Of a stretch of 64,000 nucleotides of DNA, positions 6,937 through 15,586 are shown piece by piece. The notes under the pieces were generated by a model. The model had not been told where the DNA came from and searched no databases. It worked only from the letters and a program-made list of their open reading frames with translations. The stretch spans positions 66,609 through 130,608 of the forward strand of contig NZ_AYVL01000012.1 of assembly GCF_000502835.1 (NCBI RefSeq), read 5' to 3'. How positions within the stretch are numbered: the stretch's first letter is position 1; each line of letters starts with the position of its first letter. This DNA comes from Mesorhizobium sp. LSJC280B00. Its GTDB lineage: Bacteria > Pseudomonadota > Alphaproteobacteria > Rhizobiales > Rhizobiaceae. Made by a program: the position numbers and the translations under genes.

Positions 6937-8529
6937 ATGCGAAATTTTGAGAAACCAACGCGCTCGGTCGTCGTTTCACGCGAGGCCATGGCCGCCACCT
7001 CTCATCCGTCGGCGACCCTGACGGCGGTGGAGATCATGGCGGCCGGCGGCAACGCCATGGATGCCGCCATCGCAGCCTGCGCGGTGCAATGTGTCGTCGA
7101 GCCAGCCTCGACCGGCATCGGGGGCGACTGCTTCGCTCTTCTGTCGCGAAACGGATCCGGCGAAGTCATCGCCTACAACGGATCGGGCAGGACACCCGCC
7201 GCCCTCACGATTGACTGGTTCCTCGAACGTGGCATGGCGGAGGTGGCCCGCAATTCTCCTGGCTCCGTCACCATCCCGGGAGCGATCGATGCCTGGACCA
7301 GATTGCACGCTGATCACGGGCATATGCCTTTCGATCAAATCCTGGCCCCCGCTATACGTTTCGCCGAGGAAGGCTACGCCATTTCACCGCGGGTCCATCG
7401 TGACTGGGCGTTGGAAGAAGAACTTCTGGCCTCCGATGTAGCCGCGAAACGGATTTTCCTGCCAAACGGCCGCGCGCCAGGCGTTGGCGAAGTGCATCGC
7501 CAGCCTGAGTTGGCTGCAACGCTGCGGCTGATCGCCAAGAAGGGACGAGAGGCCTTCTACACCGGCCCTGTGGCCGGAGACATGGTCGCCTATCTTCGTG
7601 GGCTCGGCGGATTGCACACACTCGAAGATTTCGCCTCGGCAACAGGCGAATACGTGACCCCGATCAGCACCGCGTTCCGAGGCTGCGATGTGTTCGAATG
7701 TCCGCCGAATGGCCAGGGTGTGATCGCGCTGCTCATTCTAAACATCCTCTCGCGCTTCGAAGCGCACGGCGACCCGCAATCCGCGGACCGGCTTCACCTG
7801 GAAATCGAAGCAACACGCCTCGCTTACGCCGCGCGTGACCTGCTCGTCGCCGATCCTGATGCGTCCGAGGTCCCGGTGGCCGACATGTTGTCGAATGCCT
7901 GGGCCGATCGTCTGGCCGGCATGATTGACCTAAAGCGCGCCCGCGCGGACCTGCCGGCGTTCGATATGCCGCTGCACAGCGACACGGTCTATATTTCCGT
8001 TGTCGACAAGGATCGCAATGCGGTCAGTTTCATCAACTCGGTCTTCGACAGCTTTGGCTCGGGCCTGGTCTCGCCACGCTCCGGTGTCGTCTTGCACAAT
8101 CGCGGGCAAAGCTTTTCGCTTGACCCCAGGCACCCCAATGCAGTGGCGCCGAACAAGCGACCTTTGCATACCATCATACCCGGGATGCTTGCGAGAGGCG
8201 GCCGGGCAGAAATGCCTTTCGGCGTTATGGGCGGCTACTACCAGGCAATGGGCCACGCGCACCTGCTGACGAAGGTGCTCGATTTCGGGATGGATCTGCA
8301 GGAGGCGATTGATCTGCCGCGGGTCGCCCCCGTCAGCGGCACCATGAACGTCCAGGCCGAACACGGGCTCGCTGGCGAAACCGTAGCTGAACTTAGCCGA
8401 CGCGGTTTCGAAATCATTCCCGCCACGGACCCGATCGGCGGTGCGCAGGCCATTCGCATCGATTGGGCAAACGGGACCCTGCTGGGCGGTTCTGAACCGC
8501 GCAAGGACGGCTGCGCCCTCGGTCTGTAG
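6937..8529 (+). CDS. ggt: gamma-glutamyltransferase
   Basis: 530 residues, full length for the Ntn-hydrolase family that hydrolyses or transfers gamma-glutamyl groups from glutathione and related amides. The large-subunit start (ATSHPSATLTAVEIMAAGGNAMDAA), the GIGGDCF motif and the autoprocessing region (HSDTVYISVVDKDRNAVSF) are clear; the Thr in SDTVY is the expected cleavage site and nucleophile. The substrate loop has Tyr where many members have His (TVY against TTH). No signal peptide is apparent, so the enzyme is probably cytosolic. It is last in an amino-acid ABC operon, suggesting that an imported gamma-glutamyl compound is cleaved inside the cell. Confidence 0.92.
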   Translation: MRNFEKPTRSVVVSREAMAATSHPSATLTAVEIMAAGGNAMDAAIAACAVQCVVEPASTGIGGDCFALLSRNGSGEVIAYNGSGRTPAALTIDWFLERGMAEVARNSPGSVTIPGAIDAWTRLHADHGHMPFDQILAPAIRFAEEGYAISPRVHRDWALEEELLASDVAAKRIFLPNGRAPGVGEVHRQPELAATLRLIAKKGREAFYTGPVAGDMVAYLRGLGGLHTLEDFASATGEYVTPISTAFRGCDVFECPPNGQGVIALLILNILSRFEAHGDPQSADRLHLEIEATRLAYAARDLLVADPDASEVPVADMLSNAWADRLAGMIDLKRARADLPAFDMPLHSDTVYISVVDKDRNAVSFINSVFDSFGSGLVSPRSGVVLHNRGQSFSLDPRHPNAVAPNKRPLHTIIPGMLARGGRAEMPFGVMGGYYQAMGHAHLLTKVLDFGMDLQEAIDLPRVAPVSGTMNVQAEHGLAGETVAELSRRGFEIIPATDPIGGAQAIRIDWANGTLLGGSEPRKDGCALGL

Positions 8530-8662
8530 AGCGGTTATGGCCAGAGCGGGAGCCAAGATGCCGAAGATGCTCTTCATCGACATTTGGCCGGCGAGCAGGA
8601 GCCGCTGGCGCCATGGTCCAGATAATTCTTGCACGCCATCGACAATCCGATCGGCGCGAGGT

Positions 8663-8701
8663 TGTCACCCATGTCTTAGGTACAAACTGTTACCCATATC
8701 T
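8663..8701. repeat. paired TGTnACCCATnTCT motif, possible insertion-sequence end
   Basis: TGTCACCCATGTCT (8663-8676) and TGTTACCCATATCT (8688-8701) stand 25 bp apart in direct order. Such doubled motifs resemble IS481-like ends seen in rhizobia, from memory. No transposase is next to it, so this would be a solo remnant. Confidence 0.35.
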
Positions 8702-8721
8702 CCGGGCCGTACAGGGAAAAA

Positions 8722-8773
8722 TGGTGCCCAGAGGCGGATTCGAACCACCGACATGCGGATTTTCAGTTCGCTG
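8722..8773 (-). other. attachment site: 3' fragment of tRNA-Phe
   Basis: 52 bp identical to the 3' part of the intact tRNA-Phe gene (11674-11725) except two C/T changes. It covers CCA, acceptor 3' strand, T arm and anticodon arm; the 5' half is missing. This is the classic footprint of integration into a tRNA gene. Confidence 0.88.
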
Positions 8774-8807
8774 TCGGTGATTGATATTGTTCAAATTTTA
8801 GGCCGAA

Positions 8808-8826
8808 TGTCGCGTTTGTGTCGCGT
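8808..8826 (+). promoter_or_regulatory. paired TGTCGCGT octamers, left end of island
   Basis: TGTCGCGT at 8808-8815 and 8819-8826, start-to-start spacing 11 bp. The same pair with the same spacing recurs at the right end. Likely recombinase arm sites. Confidence 0.6.
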
Positions 8827-8990
8827 CAAGCCAAAAGCGCCCGCTCGGCCTGAACTCGTTGCCCTGTTCAGCGCCCAAACACGCGTGCCGTGGTGCCGAC
8901 AGTCATTCAGATGGATGATGGTATGGTTCGGCACTCCTAGTAAGCTCCGATCACCAGGCAATTTAGAGACTTTCTGAGGTCCATGTTCCT

Positions 8991-9509
8991 ATGGGCGCAA
9001 GCGGCGCGACGACGGAGGTGTTGGCGCAGGCGGCGGGGTCGGCGTCGTCGAGGCTCGCACGCCTGGAAGCCACGACGACCGACGTCGACCAACGGGCAAC
9101 CGTGGGGCGCTCGATCGATCAGGAGATGGCACGGGCGACGAGCCAGTTCGACAGCGACAGGCGTGTCAACCAGCCGCAAGCGCAGGCGATCGAGAAGCAA
9201 TTGCAAGTTCTCAAGTCAACCGGCAACGCTGTCGCGGCTCGACAGGCGGGACTGCACGCCATGGAAAGGCAGTTCCCGCCGCATCGCATCTCCTCCAAAT
9301 CTTTTTGCGGCGTCAGCAGGATGCCAGCGAGCGGGGTCAACTCGGCCAGGCGGATGCCAGAGTGTTTACGCTCGCCACACGGCCGGAGCGGGCGAGCTCG
9401 CTTCATCCGATCTTTCTGTTTCCTGTTCGGGAGGTCCCTACATGATTATCGAGTTGTTCGGTCCGCCTGGTGCAGGCAAGACGACCCTTCTCCGCGCCCT
9501 TTGCCGTGA
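8991..9509 (+). CDS. hypothetical coiled-coil-like frame, possibly a gene remnant
   Basis: An open frame of 172 codons whose first 95 residues have a natural, heptad-like composition (ATTTDVDQRATVGRSIDQE, QAQAIEKQLQVLKSTGNAV). Beyond about residue 95 it turns Arg/Ser-rich and runs 68 bp into the P-loop gene in another frame, so the real product, if any, is shorter or a truncated leftover. No family recognised. The overlapping frame at 8983 is Arg-rich and was dismissed. Confidence 0.25.
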   Translation: MGASGATTEVLAQAAGSASSRLARLEATTTDVDQRATVGRSIDQEMARATSQFDSDRRVNQPQAQAIEKQLQVLKSTGNAVAARQAGLHAMERQFPPHRISSKSFCGVSRMPASGVNSARRMPECLRSPHGRSGRARFIRSFCFLFGRSLHDYRVVRSAWCRQDDPSPRPLP

Positions 9510-10197
9510 GCTGGCGAAACGCGACATCCGTGTGAAGACAGTCAATGGCTATCGCCGGATTGATTTTGTGTCTTTCGGCAGCGAAGTCGATTCGGTCGAG
9601 GATGAAGGCCCGGAGACACGCCATGGCATCCAGCGTCTGGTGCACAAGCTCGCCACCGCGAGTCCGGTCTTGTTCTCGACCCCGCCGAGCGAGGGGGCCG
9701 CTGCGCGGCTTTTGGCATCGATCCCTCCAAAAAGTCGAATATGGGCGTTGCGTCTGAAGATCGACGTCGTTTTGCTCTTCGAAGCCTGGAATACGGCGCA
9801 GGCCTCAGAAGGGTACTTCATTTTCGAAGAGGGCATCGTTCAGGCGTTGTGTGCGCTCGTCCTGTTGGCACGAAATCCAAGTATCGACATGGTTCGTAAT
9901 TGCATGACGTTCCTGCCGCGACCGGATCTCCTCATTCAAGTCGACGCGCCCGGGGAAACGCTGCGCCACCGCCTCATTGAGCGGTATGCGCGGCAGCCGT
10001 ACCTCGAGCGCCTTCTCGAAGTCGGAGTGGTCAGGGGCCTGAAGCAAGCGGATATCGCGAGGGAGATCGGCCAATGCCTGCAAGACAAATGGCCGCTGAT
10101 GCGTGTCGACGGCCTCGACCCACGCAATTTCGAACAGGTCGTCGCGCGCATCGTGGGGCACGGATTGCCCGCGACGGCATGCGTCGGGCCAGACTAG
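9442..10197 (+). CDS. P-loop NTPase, kinase-like
   Basis: 251 residues from the ATG at 9442 behind GGAGG. The protein opens with a Walker A loop at residues 6-13 (GPPGAGKTT), like thymidylate or adenylylsulfate-type kinases, and has a DVVLLFEAW strand and a FIFEEGIVQALCALVLLA stretch in the region of Walker B. The C-terminal half contains DLLIQVDAPGETLRHRL, reminiscent of the lid of nucleoside-kinase-like proteins. Similar proteins occur in surface-polysaccharide loci, but the substrate is unknown. It is 13 bp upstream of a methyltransferase, so they are likely cotranscribed island cargo. Confidence 0.65.
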   Translation: MIIELFGPPGAGKTTLLRALCRELAKRDIRVKTVNGYRRIDFVSFGSEVDSVEDEGPETRHGIQRLVHKLATASPVLFSTPPSEGAAARLLASIPPKSRIWALRLKIDVVLLFEAWNTAQASEGYFIFEEGIVQALCALVLLARNPSIDMVRNCMTFLPRPDLLIQVDAPGETLRHRLIERYARQPYLERLLEVGVVRGLKQADIAREIGQCLQDKWPLMRVDGLDPRNFEQVVARIVGHGLPATACVGPD

Positions 10198-10210
10198 AGG
10201 CGCGAGTTGC

Positions 10211-11029
10211 ATGGTGCTCACGGTGAGATCGTTCGTTGGCATTCGCAGATTTCTACGGGCGCAGCGGCGACCGTTAGGCAGCGTCCATGAGAACCGTGCA
10301 CCCGCTCGTCGGGATTACCGAGCAAGCCACCAGACGGATGGGTACGGTGCCCATTACTCCGACACGTTCCGGTCCGGCTACTATGCAGCTCTGTGGTCGG
10401 GTATCGAAAAGCCCTTGGTCGAACGTACTCTCCTGCCTGTCGGCGGGCCGAACCGGAAATGCCTGGACTTCGCATGCGGCACAGGCCGCATAGCAAATAT
10501 CGCAGCTCAATTTTTTGGTGAAGTCGTCGGCGTTGACATCTCCCAATCTATGCTGGCTAGCGCACGGGTTCCGAAGAACGTGAAATTGGTCCGCGCTGAT
10601 ATTACGCTCTCTCCGCTCGCCGAAAGGTTCGACGTGGTCACGGCATTCAGATTCTTCCTCAATGCTGAAGATGAGCTCAGGAAGGATGCACTGTCGGCCA
10701 TCAGCGCGCATTTGAACGAAGGTGGATTGCTAATCTCGAATATCCACATGAATGCGACCTCGCCAATAGGGCTGGTCTGCCGCATTCTGAACCGTTATGC
10801 AGGAGGGACAGTCCGCCACACTTTGAGCATTAAAGGATACGAGCAGACGCTCATTGCAAACGGCTTTATTGTCGAGCGGATAGTTGGGTACGGTTTTTTG
10901 CCGCGACCCGGGAAATTGCTGCCAAGACTCTGCGAAATATTGATCGTGCCGTTTGAAAGGATCTGCGCAAGTGCCAGGATTCCGGCGGAGCTTGCGCAGA
11001 ATTTCCTGGTGGTTGCCAGAAAGCGGTAA
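10211..11029 (+). CDS. class I SAM-dependent methyltransferase
   Basis: 272 residues from the ATG at 10211; the start is uncertain, since the first 45 residues are basic and low in conservation signals. Motif I (KCLDFACGTGRIANIAAQF, about residues 98-116), the acidic end of strand 2 (VVGVDISQSM) and the later DVVTAFRFFLN and GGLLISNIHMN segments give a complete Rossmann methyltransferase. The acceptor is unknown. The partner P-loop kinase suggests modification of a sugar or lipid carried by this island. Confidence 0.75.
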   Translation: MVLTVRSFVGIRRFLRAQRRPLGSVHENRAPARRDYRASHQTDGYGAHYSDTFRSGYYAALWSGIEKPLVERTLLPVGGPNRKCLDFACGTGRIANIAAQFFGEVVGVDISQSMLASARVPKNVKLVRADITLSPLAERFDVVTAFRFFLNAEDELRKDALSAISAHLNEGGLLISNIHMNATSPIGLVCRILNRYAGGTVRHTLSIKGYEQTLIANGFIVERIVGYGFLPRPGKLLPRLCEILIVPFERICASARIPAELAQNFLVVARKR

Positions 11030-11673
11030 AGCCGGCGGGCACATGAAATTTGAAACCGAGCATTTGCCATGAGGCTGGTCTTTGTTGAAGCTATTGGCAG
11101 GAAAGTATCGAGTGTCGTTTTTGGCTGCGCTTCGCTTGGCTCAATCAGACAAAGCGCTGCTCGCCTCTGCTCATCAGTGCGTTTGGCGACGGCGCTCGCC
11201 GGTGACCAACGATGCACTTGCCCTTTTGAGGCAGGACGATCGCAAGCATCCCGACGTCGCGAGGTACTTTCGTAGGTTGGGGGATTCCGGCAACGTAACG
11301 CGGGTTCGCGCCGTAATTTCCAGACGTCTTGAGGTTCAAGTATCTCCCTGCCGATTGCGGGACGCGAATTCCTCGTAATGCCTGCGTATGAACTCCGGTT
11401 TGGCCCGATGCCGCACCTGCCGGCCTGTAAGCCTCTCGCAGACAGTGCCCACGCATCTCGAACCATAAAGACGCATGAGAGAACGTCTGAAAGCGGCTAC
11501 GGCGCGCTTTACGCGTGCCCATGTCGCGTTCATGTCGCGTGGAGTTGCCGACAGTCGCAGGAAACCCTTGAAAATCAACGGTAACAGTTCGCAACACGGC
11601 GCGACATGAAATGCCGTAAGTCGCCAAGTTGGCGACACCGCAAGCCATTGAGTGATTTTATATGAGGAAGTAG
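11030..11673. other. gene-poor right end of the tRNA-Phe island
   Basis: No convincing gene. Open frames on both strands (for example 11145-11648 minus) lack any family pattern. The only structure seen is the TGTCGCGT pair at 11522-11540 and a GCGACATG in the opposite sense near 11600. This is where an integrase gene would be expected. Confidence 0.6.
11522..11540 (+). promoter_or_regulatory. paired TGTCGCGT octamers, right end of island
   Basis: TGTCGCGT at 11522-11529 and 11533-11540, the same 11-bp spacing as at 8808-8826. About 135 bp inside the intact tRNA-Phe. Confidence 0.6.
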
Positions 11674-11749
<76 letters not shown>

Positions 11750-11857
11750 CTGCTCCGGCGGGCGGCAATCTGCACACCGGGTTCATGAAAGCGCCGTCGG
11801 CACCCCTTGAAAGCGCGTGGGTTATAGCACGGGAATTCGGCCTGTCCAGCGCTTAGA

Positions 11858-12015
11858 GCATGATCCCGAAAAGTGGAATCCGGTTTTCGGAAAAAGATCA
11901 TGCTCAGACAAAAAGCATGATCCCGAAAAGTGGAATCCGGTTTTCGGAAAAGATCATGCTCAAACAAAAAGCATGATCCCGAAAAGTGGAATCCGGTTTT
12001 CGGAAAAGATCATGC
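11858..12015. repeat. three tandem copies of a rhizobial palindromic element
   Basis: Each 45-46-bp copy starts GCATGATCCCGAAAAGTGG and ends with the near-complement CGGAAAAGATCATGC, so each folds as a hairpin. Copies lie at 11858-11903, 11915-11959 and 11971-12015 (period 56-57 bp), joined by CTCARACAAAAA spacers. It matches the widespread rhizobial intergenic palindrome class (RIME-like). Copies two and three are nearly identical, implying recent amplification. Confidence 0.85.
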
Positions 12016-12027
12016 TCAAACAAAACG

Positions 12028-12073
12028 CCAGAACCTGTTCCGTCCGACAGTGCCCGGATGGAACAAGTTCTGG
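12028..12073. repeat. imperfect 46-bp palindrome
   Basis: CCAGAAC-TGTTCC-TCCG on the left pairs with CGGA-GGAACA-GTTCTGG on the right around an 8-base centre. It directly follows the tandem palindromes and lies about 110 bp past the yacG stop, so it may serve as a terminator for the yacG-maf operon or be a further intergenic repeat. Confidence 0.6.
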
Positions 12074-12181
12074 ACATTGATTTCAGGCGGGAAACGACAG
12101 GCAGTCCGCAAGGCCGATCATCGGTCACGATCGCGGCTGCGAAACCGTCCCAAGCCTGTGGAAAACCGCAGGTGGACGGCG

Positions 12182-12373
12182 CTATTTCTGGTCGTCGTTC
12201 TCGTCTTCGTCGTCGCGGCCCGGGATGACGTAGACCCCCTTCAGCCAGCGGTTGAGGTCGATGTCCTTGCAGCGCGTCGAGCAGAACGGGTAGGTTTCGC
12301 GCGCCGATGGCTTGCCGCATTCGGGGCAGGGCCGCTTGGGCCGCAACGGCGTGACCTTGTCGTCCGGGCTCAT
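12182..12373 (-). CDS. yacG: DNA gyrase inhibitor YacG
   Basis: 63 residues. Four cysteines in a CPECGKP and [15 protein letters not shown] arrangement form the zinc finger of YacG, which binds GyrB and blocks gyrase. The tail is acidic (DDEDENDD), as in other alphaproteobacteria. It overlaps the maf stop codon by 4 bp (ATGA), so it is translationally coupled and last in the infA-maf-yacG string. Confidence 0.93.
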   Translation of the reverse strand: MSPDDKVTPLRPKRPCPECGKPSARETYPFCSTRCKDIDLNRWLKGVYVIPGRDDEDENDDQK

Positions 12374-12999
12374 ATCCGCGCACCCGACAGCCAGTTGGCG
12401 TGCACCTTAAACCCTTCGCCGCTCAAAAGCGCTACCGTCTCGTAGAGTGGCAGGCCGACGACGTTGGTGTAGGAGCCGACAAGCTTGACGACGAAGGCGC
12501 CGGCAAGCCCCTGGACGCCATAGCCGCCGGCCTTGCCGCGCCATTCTCCGGATGCGATGTAGGCCTCGATCTCCTCGCGCGGCAGCCGCTTGAAACGCAC
12601 CCTGGTCTCCACCAGCCGCAAGCGCTGCTTGCCGCCCGGCGTGATCAGGCAGATGCCGGAATAGACCCGGTGCGAACGGCCGGACAAAAGCCCGAGGCAG
12701 TTGGCGGCGTCGTCGAGCGTCTCGGCCTTGGGCAGGATGCGCCGCCCGACGGCAACCACCGTGTCGGCGGCCAGCACGAAGCTCGGCAGGTAGTCCGTCT
12801 CGGTCTTCAGCGAAGCCAGCGCCTTCTCGGCCTTCTGTGTTGCCAGGCGCTTGGCCAGCGAGCGCGGGTGCTCGGCGCGCAGCGGCGTCTCGTCGACATC
12901 GGCCGGCAGCACACGGTCCGGCTCGATGCCGGCCTGCTGCAGCAGCTCGATCCGGCGCGGCGAACCCGAGGCAAGCACGAGCTTCTGCAAAATGCCCAT
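12370..12999 (-). CDS. maf: Maf-like nucleoside triphosphate pyrophosphatase
   Basis: 209 residues starting at the ATG at 12999. The N-terminal [16 protein letters not shown] signature, the ADTVVAVG motif and the [12 protein letters not shown] segment are diagnostic of Maf/YhdE house-cleaning pyrophosphatases, which hydrolyse non-canonical or modified dTTP/UTP-type nucleotides. It overlaps yacG by 4 bp and follows infA by 25 bp in a conserved rhizobial order. Confidence 0.93.
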   Translation of the reverse strand: MGILQKLVLASGSPRRIELLQQAGIEPDRVLPADVDETPLRAEHPRSLAKRLATQKAEKALASLKTETDYLPSFVLAADTVVAVGRRILPKAETLDDAANCLGLLSGRSHRVYSGICLITPGGKQRLRLVETRVRFKRLPREEIEAYIASGEWRGKAGGYGVQGLAGAFVVKLVGSYTNVVGLPLYETVALLSGEGFKVHANWLSGARI

Positions 13000-13024
13000 C
13001 GCGATCCCGGCCGGGTCCTTGAAC

Positions 13025-13243
13025 TTACTTGAAGCGGTAGGTGATGCGGCCCTTGGTCAGGTCGTAGGGCGTCATCTCGACCAGGACCTTGTCGCCGGTC
13101 AAAACGCGGATGCGGTTCTTGCGCATGCGGCCGGCCGTATGGGCGATGATTTCATGTTCGTTTTCGAGCTTGACCCTGAACATCGCGTTGGGCAGCAGTT
13201 CCGTCACGACACCCGGAAACTCGAGGACTTCTTCCTTCGGCAT
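13025..13243 (-). CDS. infA: translation initiation factor IF-1
   Basis: 72 residues, the standard IF-1 length, from the ATG at 13243 ([11 protein letters not shown]). It is a single S1-like OB fold with the typical [23 protein letters not shown] and [19 protein letters not shown] elements. IF-1 binds the 30S A site during initiation. A longer frame to 13330 is ignored because the family start is conserved. It is flanked by the phosphatase gene upstream and maf downstream. Confidence 0.97.
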
Positions 13244-13332
13244 TCGATACCTTTGCTTGGATGGGTACTTCCAGCGCCCCGGCCGGAAAGTTGCGCGGAA
13301 CCTATATGATAAACGTCCGCTTGTGAACATGC

Positions 13333-13881
13333 TTAATCCGCGGCGTTTTTAGCCCCGTTGCCGAGAAAACGGCGGCCGATCCGCGCCTTCAGCCGCTCGC
13401 GCACGTCGCGGTAGGCGGCCATGATCTGCTCGCGCGTGCCGCTGACGCCGGTCGGGTCGGGCATCGGCCAATACTCGACCTCGACGGCCAGCGAGCGGGT
13501 GAGCTCGAGCGCGGTGTGGTGAGCTTCCGGCGCCAGCGTCACGATCAGGTCGAAATAATCGTCCTCGAGGTCGTCCATCGTTCTCGGGTGCCGTTCGCCG
13601 AGCGACAGCCCTTCTTCGGCCAGCACGGCATCAACGAACGGATCGCGTTCGCCGCCGCGCACTCCCGCCGAGGCGACGAAGGTGGTGGGCGGAAGCACCT
13701 TGCGCGCCAGCAATTCGGCCATCGGCGAGCGCACGGCGTTCATGCCGCAGACAAACAGGATCGAGCGGGGCAGGATCGGGCGGGGCAGCGGGGCGGCCAG
13801 TTCAGCCTCGCCAGTGCAGCACGCAAACCAGCGTGAACAGCCGGCGCGCCGTGTCGAAGTCAATCTCGATCTTGCCGGCAA
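13333..13881 (-). CDS. low-molecular-weight phosphatase family protein (ArsC/Wzb fold)
   Basis: The catalytic loop reads [16 protein letters not shown]: the family CxxNxxRS/T with Gly-Met after the Cys, and the general acid is in the late MPDP motif, so this is a low-molecular-weight protein-tyrosine phosphatase-like fold. Start unclear: the open frame begins at a TTG at 13881, 80 bp inside the UPF0262 gene, but the conserved part begins near 13770. A start near the UPF0262 stop would need a rare codon. It lies in the conserved hisD-UPF0262-phosphatase-infA order. Confidence 0.8.
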
Positions 13882-14287
13882 GCCGGTCCATCAGCGTCTG
13901 CGAGCCTTCATTGTGCAGGCCGCGCCGGCCCATGTCGATCGCCTCGATGTGGCTGGGTGTCGCGGTGCGGATGGCATCGTAATAGCTTTCGCAGATCATG
14001 TGGTAATCCTTGACGATGCGCCGAAGCGGCGTCAGCGACAGGATGTGGGTGACCACGGCTGCGCCGTCCTCGCGCGCCACCGCAAACACCAGCCGGGATT
14101 CGGCCAGCGACAGTTTCAGCCGGTACGGGCCGGCGCCGTCGTCATTGACCGGCTGGAAGCGGTTCTCCTCTATCAGGTCGAAGATCGCCACCGCCCGCTC
14201 ATGCTCGACATCGGGCGTCGAGCGGCCGATCGTCTCGTCGAGCTCGACATCGATCAGCCTGGCGCGGGTTTGGTCGTAGTCGGACAT
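13802..14287 (-). CDS. UPF0262 family protein
   Basis: 161 residues, full length for UPF0262, an alphaproteobacterial family of unknown function that always neighbours hisD. The [28 protein letters not shown] start (residues 11-38, in two blocks) and [17 protein letters not shown] and [13 protein letters not shown] segments are typical. It begins 2 bp after the hisD stop and overlaps the phosphatase frame, so it is within one operon. Confidence 0.9.
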   Translation of the reverse strand: MSDYDQTRARLIDVELDETIGRSTPDVEHERAVAIFDLIEENRFQPVNDDGAGPYRLKLSLAESRLVFAVAREDGAAVVTHILSLTPLRRIVKDYHMICESYYDAIRTATPSHIEAIDMGRRGLHNEGSQTLMDRLAGKIEIDFDTARRLFTLVCVLHWRG

Positions 14288-14289
14288 TT

Positions 14290-15582
14290 CTACATGTTCA
14301 GCCGGATGGCGACGGAGCGCCCATGCGCATCGAGGCCTTCCGCCTTGGCGAGCGTGATCGCCGCCGGCGCCAGCGCCCGTAATTGCTCCGGCCCGAGCTT
14401 CAGGACCGAGGTGCGCTTGACGAAATCGAGCACCGAAAGCCCGGACGAAAAGCGCGCCGAGCGCGCCGTCGGCAGCACGTGGTTGGAGCCGGCGACATAG
14501 TCGCCGATGGCTTCCGGCGTATGACGGCCGAGAAACACCGCACCGGCATTGCGCATCCGCGCCAGGAAGGCCTCTGGGTCGTCGATGGCAAGCTCGACAT
14601 GTTCGGCCGCGATGCGGTCGACCAGCGGCAGTGCTGCCTCGATCGTCGGCACCAGGATCACGGCGCCGAAATCGCGCCAGCTCGCCGCCGCCGTTTCTCC
14701 GCGCGGCAGGTTCTGCAACTGGCGTTCGACCGCCTGTTCGACCGCCGCGCCAAAGGCAGTGTCGTCGGTGATCAGGATCGACTGCGCCGACACGTCGTGT
14801 TCGGCCTGGGCGAGCAGGTCGGCGGCGATCCAGTCCGGATCGTTGCTGCCGTCGGCGACAACCAGCACTTCCGACGGCCCGGCGATCATGTCGATGCCGA
14901 CCGTGCCGAACACCTGGCGCTTGGCCGCCGCGACATAGGCATTGCCGGGGCCGACGATCTTGGCGACGGGCTTTATCGTTTCGGTACCATAGGCAAGGGC
15001 CGCGATCGCCTGGGCGCCACCAACGCGGTAGATTTCGGAGACACCGGCAAGGTCGGCTGCCACCAGCACCAGCGGCGGCACCTCGCCGCCGGAGGCCGGC
15101 ACCACTATGGCGATGCGCTCGACGCCGGCGACCTTGGCCGGTACCGCGTTCATCAGCACCGAGCTCGGATAGCTCGCCGTGCCGCCCGGCACGTAGAGCC
15201 CGACGGCCTCGATTGCCGTCCAGCGCGAGCCGAGCTCGACGCCGGCGGCATCGGTGTAGCGGTCGTCCTGCGGCAGCTGCCGCTGGTGGTGGGAGCGGAT
15301 GCGCTCGCGCGCGAATTTCAGCGCCTCGACCGTCTGCGGATCGGCGGCCTCATAAGCCTTGGCAATGTCGTCCCTGGAGACGGCGATGCCGAGCCTGGCC
15401 AGGTCACCGCCGCCGAATTTCTGCGTGTACCCGACCAGCGCCGCGTCGCCCTCGGCACGCACCTTGGCGATGATCTCGCGCACCACGGCGTCGACATCGG
15501 CCGAGACTTCCCGCTTGGTCAGCAGGAACGCGGCAAAGCGCTGCTCGAAATCGGCGTCGGACTGGCGAAGCGTGATGGCCAT
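14290..15582 (-). CDS. hisD: histidinol dehydrogenase
   Basis: 430 residues from the ATG at 15582 (MAITLRQSD). The zinc enzyme carries out the last two oxidations of histidine synthesis, from L-histidinol to L-histidine. Visible family marks include [47 protein letters not shown] and [19 protein letters not shown]. The frame to 15666 was trimmed because it would run over the DUF2948 gene, which ends 5 bp upstream. Confidence 0.97.
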   Translation of the reverse strand: MAITLRQSDADFEQRFAAFLLTKREVSADVDAVVREIIAKVRAEGDAALVGYTQKFGGGDLARLGIAVSRDDIAKAYEAADPQTVEALKFARERIRSHHQRQLPQDDRYTDAAGVELGSRWTAIEAVGLYVPGGTASYPSSVLMNAVPAKVAGVERIAIVVPASGGEVPPLVLVAADLAGVSEIYRVGGAQAIAALAYGTETIKPVAKIVGPGNAYVAAAKRQVFGTVGIDMIAGPSEVLVVADGSNDPDWIAADLLAQAEHDVSAQSILITDDTAFGAAVEQAVERQLQNLPRGETAAASWRDFGAVILVPTIEAALPLVDRIAAEHVELAIDDPEAFLARMRNAGAVFLGRHTPEAIGDYVAGSNHVLPTARSARFSSGLSVLDFVKRTSVLKLGPEQLRALAPAAITLAKAEGLDAHGRSVAIRLNM

Positions 15583-15586
15583 CGGC

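Larger units (their letters stand above)
8774..11673. mobile_element. 2.9-kb genomic island at tRNA-Phe, integrase absent
   Basis: Bounded by the partial tRNA-Phe copy at 8722-8773 and the intact gene at 11674-11749. Both ends carry two TGTCGCGT octamers with 11-bp spacing (8808-8826 and 11522-11540), as expected for arm sites of a tyrosine recombinase. Cargo is a P-loop protein and a methyltransferase. The place where an integrase normally sits, next to the intact tRNA (11030-11673), has no such gene, so the element is either decayed or mobilised in trans. Confidence 0.75.

Noticed and set aside
8530..8660. possible gene tail between ggt and the att fragment
   Set aside because: Short frames only; no motif or ribosome site.
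8983..9441. frame starting at 8983 with a ribosome-like site
   Set aside because: The product is a run of Arg/Trp/Ser; it is an out-of-frame reading of GC-rich DNA.
11145..11648. possible integrase on the minus strand next to tRNA-Phe
   Set aside because: No tyrosine recombinase RHRY-type residues or fold pattern; composition is unpatterned.
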